From: Ectobius pallidus
Taxonomy: Eukaryota; Arthropoda; Insecta; Blattodea; Ectobiidae
NCBI GenBank assembly: GCA_964059195.1
Contig: CAXKWD010000007.1
Coordinates: 55,403,620 to 55,467,619, forward strand
Direction: 5' to 3'
DNA length: 64,000 nt
The notes under the pieces were generated by a model. It was not told the DNA's origin and did not search any database. It was given only the letters and a program-made list of their open reading frames with translations. Below are positions 57,204-64,000 of this stretch, in pieces. The position numbers were made by a program, and so were the translations under genes. Each line of letters begins with the position of its first letter. The stretch's first letter is position 1.

Positions 57204-59675
57204 TTAGCTACTAGTGAGAGTATTAGAGTGTGTGGGTGAAGTCATACGTAGGCATGTTTCAAAAAGTTCATTTTGGTTAACTATGTTTTCGTTAATCAAG
57301 TTATGTTTATGTTTAAAAATTTCATACATTTCTAGCGTGTTTAGTTTATGGCTTTTGTTCTGTAGGTGTAGTATTTCTAGTGACGAATTTATTGTACTAA
57401 GAGAATGGTTGTTTGAATTTAAATGTTTAGCATAGGCGGATTTTTCTCTATTAAATTTGAAATCACTTACGTGTTCTGCAAATCTTTTCTTGAATGTTCG
57501 ACCTGTTTGTCCGATATACACTAAGTTGCAATCCGTACATTTCAGTTTATAAACACCACATTGTTCAAAGGGATCATTATTATTATTAAGTTTATTTCGT
57601 AGTAATCTTTGGGTATTTTTATTGGCTCTGAAACTGATTTGTATGTTATCGGATTTTAATGGTTTTATTATTTTGTGTATTTTCTGGTCTGTGTAATTGA
57701 AAGTGATATATTTTTTAGAGTTAACTTCCTGTTGTGTGTCTGGTTCTAAACGTGATACTGGGTTTTTACTTCTTAGGATTTGTTTCTTATTCTTATTTAA
57801 AATATTGAATACAGTGGATTTTTTGTAACCATTATTAATTGCTATTTGTATTATGGTTTGTAGTTCTTTGTTATAGTCTTTTTTATTCATGGGGATATTC
57901 AGTAATCTATGAATTAGATTTCTTATAGCAGCTAATTTTTGATTGTAAGGGTGGTTAGATTTGTTGTTAATAATATTATCTGTAAATGTTGGTTTTCTAT
58001 AGATACTGAAACTTAGACATTTGTTCGTGAATTTTATGCTAATATCAAGATAGTGTAATTCTTTATTCTTGGCTGTTTCAAGGGTGAAATGCAGGTTACT
58101 ATGCATGTTATAAAATTGTTGTAGAATTTGATTAACGTTTTGAGTTTTGCAACATAAAATCAGATCATCTACAAATCTTCCATAGAAAGTTACGTTATTT
58201 TGGATTATTTTATGTATGAGTGTTTCTTCAATTTCTTGTAAAAAGGTTTCGGATAAAATACTGGATAGGGGAGATCCCATAGCTAGTCCATCTGGTTGTT
58301 CATATAGTTTGCCATTAAATTCGAAATAATTTTGATTCAAAATTGTATTAAGGAAATTTGTTAATTGATCTGCATACTGTGTGCTATCTCCGTTATTAAC
58401 TAAACGTTTGTGTATAATTTTGAGTGTTTCTTGGATAGGTACATTTGTATATAGATTTTTGATGTCTAAAGATATAATTGTTTCATCGTTATTAATTTTT
58501 ATGTTTTTTATTTTATTTACTAGGTCAATTGAATTCTTTAGTGTGTAGGTATTTTTTAGTTCTAATTTGTGTTGTAATAGTTTTGCTAGTTTCTTGGAAA
58601 CTTTATACGAAGGAGCATTAATGAAGTTAACTATTGGTCTAATTGGTTCACCTTCTTTATGTAATTTAATTTGGGCTTTTAGGTTAGGTGGTTTTGGATG
58701 CATGGTTAAGCAAGATTTACGTTCATTGTCATTGAGAATGAGATCATTTGTTTTGATGGCTTTTTTAATTTGATTGTAATATTTTTCTGTGGGATCTTTA
58801 TTAATTTCGTTTATGTTATTTTCATTGAAGAAATTTAAGGTTTTTGTTATGTAATCGTCTTTATTAATAAGTATGATGGAATTTCCTTTGTCAGCTTTTG
58901 TGTTAATTATATTATTTTGTTTCATTTTTTTATTCAGGTTGGTGATTGTTTTTAACTCTTTGTTTTTATTGTTATGGGTATCTATAGTTGTGTACGCTTT
59001 TTTTAAATTATCAGCTATTTGACTTCTTAGGTTATCTTGTTGTGATAAGTCATATTTAGCTAATGCTGTTTCTGTATCTATTGTGATAGATTTTATTTTT
59101 TCGTTGGTATGTGGAGTCAAGTTGTGTTTGTAACCTAACTCTAATATTGTATTTTCTTCTGGAGTTAGGTTCAGTGATGACAAATTGACGACTCTCGGAA
59201 AGAATTTTGCATTATGGTTAGGGTGTAGTGTACTTCGGTTATGGAATTTGGCTTTGTTGTAATTCTGTTTGGTTAATAGTTTTTCAATTTTCTTGTTTAA
59301 GGTGGCGTATTTCTTGTCAGATTCTGTTTTTAGTTTCATTTGTATTTCATTATTAATCGTTGGCCATTCATTTCTAAAGAGGTGAGCAGCTTCTAGATGT
59401 AGTTTGTATAGTTGTTCATTAATGAAGTTCTTTTTTACATATAATAGTTTTATTTCTCTATTAAGCCAAGTTCTTTGTGCTGTTGTAACAGATTCTATAG
59501 CACTACATGTCTTGGTATTAGTTTTTATATTGATGTAATTAGGAACTAAATTTTTTTCCTTACATGTTTTGTTGAAGTATATATTAGCAATGGTTTTGTG
59601 TAATTTTCTACTAGTGTTGGTATATCTATTAAGAATTTTGGCCTGGCTGGCCCATTGAGTATTAATGAATTTCAT
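57204..59675 (-). CDS. PLE RT + GIY-YIG polyprotein (unit 11, N522Y)
   Basis: Intact ORF with a private change: residue 522 is Tyr instead of Asn (base 58112). It falls ~18 residues after the catalytic VDD, in the region following motif C. An effect on activity cannot be judged from sequence alone. Confidence 0.95.
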   Translation of the reverse strand: MKFINTQWASQAKILNRYTNTSRKLHKTIANIYFNKTCKEKNLVPNYINIKTNTKTCSAIESVTTAQRTWLNREIKLLYVKKNFINEQLYKLHLEAAHLFRNEWPTINNEIQMKLKTESDKKYATLNKKIEKLLTKQNYNKAKFHNRSTLHPNHNAKFFPRVVNLSSLNLTPEENTILELGYKHNLTPHTNEKIKSITIDTETALAKYDLSQQDNLRSQIADNLKKAYTTIDTHNNKNKELKTITNLNKKMKQNNIINTKADKGNSIILINKDDYITKTLNFFNENNINEINKDPTEKYYNQIKKAIKTNDLILNDNERKSCLTMHPKPPNLKAQIKLHKEGEPIRPIVNFINAPSYKVSKKLAKLLQHKLELKNTYTLKNSIDLVNKIKNIKINNDETIISLDIKNLYTNVPIQETLKIIHKRLVNNGDSTQYADQLTNFLNTILNQNYFEFNGKLYEQPDGLAMGSPLSSILSETFLQEIEETLIHKIIQNNVTFYGRFVDDLILCCKTQNVNQILQQFYNMHSNLHFTLETAKNKELHYLDISIKFTNKCLSFSIYRKPTFTDNIINNKSNHPYNQKLAAIRNLIHRLLNIPMNKKDYNKELQTIIQIAINNGYKKSTVFNILNKNKKQILRSKNPVSRLEPDTQQEVNSKKYITFNYTDQKIHKIIKPLKSDNIQISFRANKNTQRLLRNKLNNNNDPFEQCGVYKLKCTDCNLVYIGQTGRTFKKRFAEHVSDFKFNREKSAYAKHLNSNNHSLSTINSSLEILHLQNKSHKLNTLEMYEIFKHKHNLINENIVNQNELFETCLRMTSPTHSNTLTSS

Positions 59676-60607
59676 ATCCTCTAGTGCTGATAAATATGAG
59701 GAATATAAAAGTTTAAGTTTCAGCCTTAAGCACTAGTACAAAATAAGAAACCTAACACGATATTGGAGCTGAAGACGTAGAAAGTATATAGATTTATATT
59801 TTACTGTTATTTATTGTTTCATAACTGTTTTTGATATACAATATAGTCATAAGGATAAAATTACATTATATCATTGCATATAAAGCTTAGTAGCTTATTT
59901 ATAACTAAATTTTGTTATGCAATATAGTCGTAAACACGTTACATTTACATTAATACATTACATTAATAATAAATAATATTGTTATACAAGTCTATTGTAT
60001 TGATATAATATATGAACATAATTATATCAATATGTCAAGTAATAAAATTTAATATTAAAATCTTACACAATTAATCACATTTAATTGCAGTCAAGTAATA
60101 AAAAAATTTTATATTAAAATCTCACACAATTAGTCACACTTAATTACAGTCAAATAATAAAATTTTCTATTAAAATCTTACACAATTAGCCACATTTAAT
60201 TACAGTCTCATCAAAATATGAGTACAGTAAAATACTTGGTTTTCAAATAACTTATCTTTAAAAATTGTGATATATTACCTACGAAGGTTAATATTTATTG
60301 GATAATAGATTTTTACTGTTTTTTGTTTATTCTTATACTTTCATATTTCATTGCTTAGTTCAATTATAGTGATGGAATCATAAGCAAATCTATTAAATGG
60401 ATGAACTATAAGGTTGTGATAGAGTTGTTTTTGTAATATCACTACTTCACAATTGAAGATGATTACATATTCAGTATATTTTTTAATTTTAGATAGTCCA
60501 AATATCTTTATATTGATAAGTAGTAGGTGTAAATTAATACAAGTTTAAGTTGTCTTGAACTGTTGTATTTGTATCTAGTTTTAACTTCGTTCTCAGCTCA
60601 ATATGAT

Positions 60608-60688
60608 GTGTTGGTTCTTTTAAAAATCCAAAATCTTGAAATGCATTTCGGCATCAGTTATGCCATCATCAGTCGTAATATCCAACAC
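60608..60688 (-). ncRNA. hammerhead-like motif (unit 12)
   Basis: Unchanged copy. The thirteenth would lie just past the window edge. Confidence 0.65.
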
Positions 60689-60929
60689 TAAAATTAAAAA
60701 AGTTTATTAACAAGTTTAGAAAAGTAGATCACATGTATGCCTTATTAGATGGAATAATAAAACTGTAGTTATTAAAATATTCTGTGTAGTGTTAAATAAT
60801 GCAGAGGTGATGTTATTGCTGTAATTATTGATATCTAGAATTTAATTAGTGTTTATCTATTCTTAACTGTTTTGAAATTTTACTTACGTTATTGTGGAAC
60901 TGTTGAGGTGTGCTCTATGAGTAAGCAGT

Positions 60930-63401
60930 TTAGCTACTAGTGAGAGTATTAGAGTGTGTGGGTGAAGTCATACGTAGGCATGTTTCAAAAAGTTCATTTT
61001 GGTTAACTATGTTTTCGTTAATCAAGTTATGTTTATGTTTAAAAATTTCATACATTTCTAGCGTGTTTAGTTTATGGCTTTTGTTCTGTAGGTGTAGTAT
61101 TTCTAGTGACGAATTTATTGTACTAAGAGAATGGTTGTTTGAATTTAAATGTTTAGCATAGGCGGATTTTTCTCTATTAAATTTGAAATCACTTACGTGT
61201 TCTGCAAATCTTTTCTTGAATGTTCGACCTGTTTGTCCGATATACACTAAGTTGCAATCCGTACATTTCAGTTTATAAACACCACATTGTTCAAAGGGAT
61301 CATTATTATTATTAAGTTTATTTCGTAGTAATCTTTGGGTATTTTTATTGGCTCTGAAACTGATTTGTATGTTATCGGATTTTAATGGTTTTATTATTTT
61401 GTGTATTTTCTGGTCTGTGTAATTGAAAGTGATATATTTTTTAGAGTTAACTTCCTGTTGTGTGTCTGGTTCTAAACGTGATACTGGGTTTTTACTTCTT
61501 AGGATTTGTTTCTTATTCTTATTTAAAATATTGAATACAGTGGATTTTTTGTAACCATTATTAATTGCTATTTGTATTATGGTTTGTAGTTCTTTGTTAT
61601 AGTCTTTTTTATTCATGGGGATATTCAGTAATCTATGAATTAGATTTCTTATAGCAGCTAATTTTTGATTGTAAGGGTGGTTAGATTTGTTGTTAATAAT
61701 ATTATCTGTAAATGTTGGTTTTCTATAGATACTGAAACTTAGACATTTGTTCGTGAATTTTATGCTAATATCAAGATAGTGTAATTCTTTATTCTTGGCT
61801 GTTTCAAGGGTGAAATGCAGGTTACTATGCATGTTATTAAATTGTTGTAGAATTTGATTAACGTTTTGAGTTTTGCAACATAAAATCAGATCATCTACAA
61901 ATCTTCCATAGAAAGTTACGTTATTTTGGATTATTTTATGTATGAGTGTTTCTTCAATTTCTTGTAAAAAGGTTTCGGATAAAATACTGGATAGGGGAGA
62001 TCCCATAGCTAGTCCATCTGGTTGTTCATATAGTTTGCCATTAAATTCGAAATAATTTTGATTCAAAATTGTATTAAGGAAATTTGTTAATTGATCTGCA
62101 TACTGTGTGCTATCTCCGTTATTAACTAAACGTTTGTGTATAATTTTGAGTGTTTCTTGGATAGGTACATTTGTATATAGATTTTTGATGTCTAAAGATA
62201 TAATTGTTTCATCGTTATTAATTTTTATGTTTTTTATTTTATTTACTAGGTCAATTGAATTCTTTAGTGTGTAGGTATTTTTTAGTTCTAATTTGTGTTG
62301 TAATAGTTTTGCTAGTTTCTTGGAAACTTTATACGAAGGAGCATTAATGAAGTTAACTATTGGTCTAATTGGTTCACCTTCTTTATGTAATTTAATTTGG
62401 GCTTTTAGGTTAGGTGGTTTTGGATGCATGGTTAAGCAAGATTTACGTTCATTGTCATTGAGAATGAGATCATTTGTTTTGATGGCTTTTTTAATTTGAT
62501 TGTAATATTTTTCTGTGGGATCTTTATTAATTTCGTTTATGTTATTTTCATTGAAGAAATTTAAGGTTTTTGTTATGTAATCGTCTTTATTAATAAGTAT
62601 GATGGAATTTCCTTTGTCAGCTTTTGTGTTAATTATATTATTTTGTTTCATTTTTTTATTCAGGTTGGTGATTGTTTTTAACTCTTTGTTTTTATTGTTA
62701 TGGGTATCTATAGTTGTGTACGCTTTTTTTAAATTATCAGCTATTTGACTTCTTAGGTTATCTTGTTGTGATAAGTCATATTTAGCTAATGCTGTTTCTG
62801 TATCTATTGTGATAGATTTTATTTTTTCGTTGGTATGTGGAGTCAAGTTGTGTTTGTAACCTAACTCTAATATTGTATTTTCTTCTGGAGTTAGGTTCAG
62901 TGATGACAAATTGACGACTCTCGGAAAGAATTTTGCATTATGGTTAGGGTGTAGTGTACTTCGGTTATGGAATTTGGCTTTGTTGTAATTCTGTTTGGTT
63001 AATAGTTTTTCAATTTTCTTGTTTAAGGTGGCGTATTTCTTGTCAGATTCTGTTTTTAGTTTCATTTGTATTTCATTATTAATCGTTGGCCATTCATTTC
63101 TAAAGAGGTGAGCAGCTTCTAGATGTAGTTTGTATAGTTGTTCATTAATGAAGTTCTTTTTTACATATAATAGTTTTATTTCTCTATTAAGCCAAGTTCT
63201 TTGTGCTGTTGTAACAGATTCTATAGCACTACATGTCTTGGTATTAGTTTTTATATTGATGTAATTAGGAACTAAATTTTTTTCCTTACATGTTTTGTTG
63301 AAGTATATATTAGCAATGGTTTTGTGTAATTTTCTACTAGTGTTGGTATATCTATTAAGAATTTTGGCCTGGCTGGCCCATTGAGTATTAATGAATTTCA
63401 T
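60930..63401 (-). CDS. PLE RT + GIY-YIG polyprotein (unit 12)
   Basis: Intact type A ORF, same protein as unit 1; last ORF in the window. Confidence 0.95.
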   Translation of the reverse strand: MKFINTQWASQAKILNRYTNTSRKLHKTIANIYFNKTCKEKNLVPNYINIKTNTKTCSAIESVTTAQRTWLNREIKLLYVKKNFINEQLYKLHLEAAHLFRNEWPTINNEIQMKLKTESDKKYATLNKKIEKLLTKQNYNKAKFHNRSTLHPNHNAKFFPRVVNLSSLNLTPEENTILELGYKHNLTPHTNEKIKSITIDTETALAKYDLSQQDNLRSQIADNLKKAYTTIDTHNNKNKELKTITNLNKKMKQNNIINTKADKGNSIILINKDDYITKTLNFFNENNINEINKDPTEKYYNQIKKAIKTNDLILNDNERKSCLTMHPKPPNLKAQIKLHKEGEPIRPIVNFINAPSYKVSKKLAKLLQHKLELKNTYTLKNSIDLVNKIKNIKINNDETIISLDIKNLYTNVPIQETLKIIHKRLVNNGDSTQYADQLTNFLNTILNQNYFEFNGKLYEQPDGLAMGSPLSSILSETFLQEIEETLIHKIIQNNVTFYGRFVDDLILCCKTQNVNQILQQFNNMHSNLHFTLETAKNKELHYLDISIKFTNKCLSFSIYRKPTFTDNIINNKSNHPYNQKLAAIRNLIHRLLNIPMNKKDYNKELQTIIQIAINNGYKKSTVFNILNKNKKQILRSKNPVSRLEPDTQQEVNSKKYITFNYTDQKIHKIIKPLKSDNIQISFRANKNTQRLLRNKLNNNNDPFEQCGVYKLKCTDCNLVYIGQTGRTFKKRFAEHVSDFKFNREKSAYAKHLNSNNHSLSTINSSLEILHLQNKSHKLNTLEMYEIFKHKHNLINENIVNQNELFETCLRMTSPTHSNTLTSS

Positions 63402-64000
63402 ATCCTCTAGTGCTGATAAATATGAGGAATATAAAAGTTTAAGTTTCAGCCTTAAGCACTAGTACAAAATAAGAAACCTAACACGATATTGGAGCTGAAG
63501 ACGTAGAAAGTATATAGATTTATATTTTACTGTTATTTATTGTTTCATAACTGTTTTTGATATACAATATAGTCATAAGGATAAAATTACATTATATCAT
63601 TGCATATAAAGCTTAGTAGCTTATTTATAACTAAATTTTGTTATGCAATATAGTCGTAAACACGTTACATTTACATTAATACATTACATTAATAATAAAT
63701 AATATTGTTATACAAGTCTATTGTATTGATATAATATATGAACATAATTATATCAATATGTCAAGTAATAAAATTTAATATTAAAATCTTACACAATTAA
63801 TCACATTTAATTGCAGTCAAGTAATAAAAAAATTTTATATTAAAATCTCACACAATTAGTCACACTTAATTACAGTCAAATAATAAAATTTTCTATTAAA
63901 ATCTTACACAATTAGCCACATTTAATTACAGTCTCATCAAAATATGAGTACAGTAAAATACTTGGTTTTCAAATAACTTATCTTTAAAAATTGTGATATA
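63386..64000 (-). mobile_element. PLE unit 13, partial at the window edge
   Basis: Only the left ~615 bases of the next unit are present: the unit edge, the spacer and the three 56-59-bp repeats. This shows that the array continues beyond the window. Confidence 0.95.

Larger units (their letters stand above)
20753..64000 (-). repeat. head-to-tail array of a Penelope-like element, unit 3726-3727 bp
   Basis: The same unit, always coding on the minus strand, repeats with no spacer. The unit edge word TATTAATGAATTTCATATCC occurs at 20753, 24479, 28205, 31932, 35658, then after the gap at 41028, 44755, 48481, 52208, 55934, 59660 and 63386; one edge is hidden by the gap. Each unit has an ORF of 2472 bases and 1254 bases of spacer. 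Period 3726 becomes 3727 only across units with an extra base in a T-run. The array leaves the window at 64000, so total copy number is unknown. PLEs often occur as partial tandems of one or two copies joined by pseudo-LTRs; a run this long is unusual. Unit-to-unit differences are a handful of single bases. Confidence 0.97.

Noticed and set aside
20753..64000. Bacterial retron, group II intron or CRISPR-like repeat system
   Set aside because: The RT + GIY-YIG order and motifs are those of Penelope elements, the repeats are whole coding units, and the surroundings are eukaryotic transposons.
20753..64000. Telomeric PLE (Athena/Coprina type) array at a chromosome end
   Set aside because: No telomere-type repeat (TTAGG or similar) was seen, and an intact GIY-YIG domain is present; the terminal PLE types lack it.

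Overview
The window looks like AT-rich, repeat-dominated nuclear DNA of an invertebrate animal, probably an arthropod. Evidence: intron-like signals, a THAP-type exon, metazoan non-LTR retrotransposons, a Tigger/pogo-type DNA transposon and Penelope-like elements (PLEs). There is no bacterial gene organisation. I see no tRNA, rRNA or CRISPR array, and no intact host gene. A run of exactly 200 N (37523-37722) marks an assembly gap.

Layout. 1-8830 is mostly AT-rich non-coding DNA. It holds two candidate host-type exons on the minus strand: an unidentified one at 241-382 and a THAP zinc-finger C-terminal half at 3879-4044. A possible LTR with primer-binding site lies at 7905-8374. 8843-9284 is the 3' end of a 5'-truncated non-LTR retrotransposon with a (CTCTA)n tail. 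9285-11915 is a complex repeat block: a GTTAC-rich minisatellite, an A-rich stretch, about eleven copies of a ~147-bp satellite, a cluster of ATCGAT palindromes, a G13 run and an inverted GTAAC-rich patch. 12072-15320 is a decayed CR1/Jockey-group non-LTR element (plus strand). It meets, tail to tail, a 5'-truncated RNase H-bearing non-LTR element (minus strand, 15333-18562) with a long open ORF. A short non-LTR 3' end (to 18653) and a 700-bp internally deleted Tigger-like transposon with TA target duplication (19299-19998) follow.

The right two thirds (20753-64000, running off the edge) is a head-to-tail array of one PLE, unit 3726-3727 bp, all on the minus strand. Twelve units have visible ORF sequence: eight have an intact 823-aa RT + GIY-YIG ORF, three share a frameshift, and one is cut by the gap. 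Each inter-ORF spacer (1254 bp) carries a hammerhead-ribozyme-like motif, a candidate 200-bp intron ending at that motif, and three ~57-bp internal repeats. The units are almost identical, but two linked sequence types alternate. The array therefore looks recently amplified and homogenised, more like a satellite than scattered insertions.

How the parts may work together (inference): the RT and endonuclease would copy and insert PLE RNA, the hammerhead would cut multimeric array transcripts into unit-length RNA, and the ORF start codon sits in the terminal part of the neighbouring unit, so tandem arrangement completes the gene.
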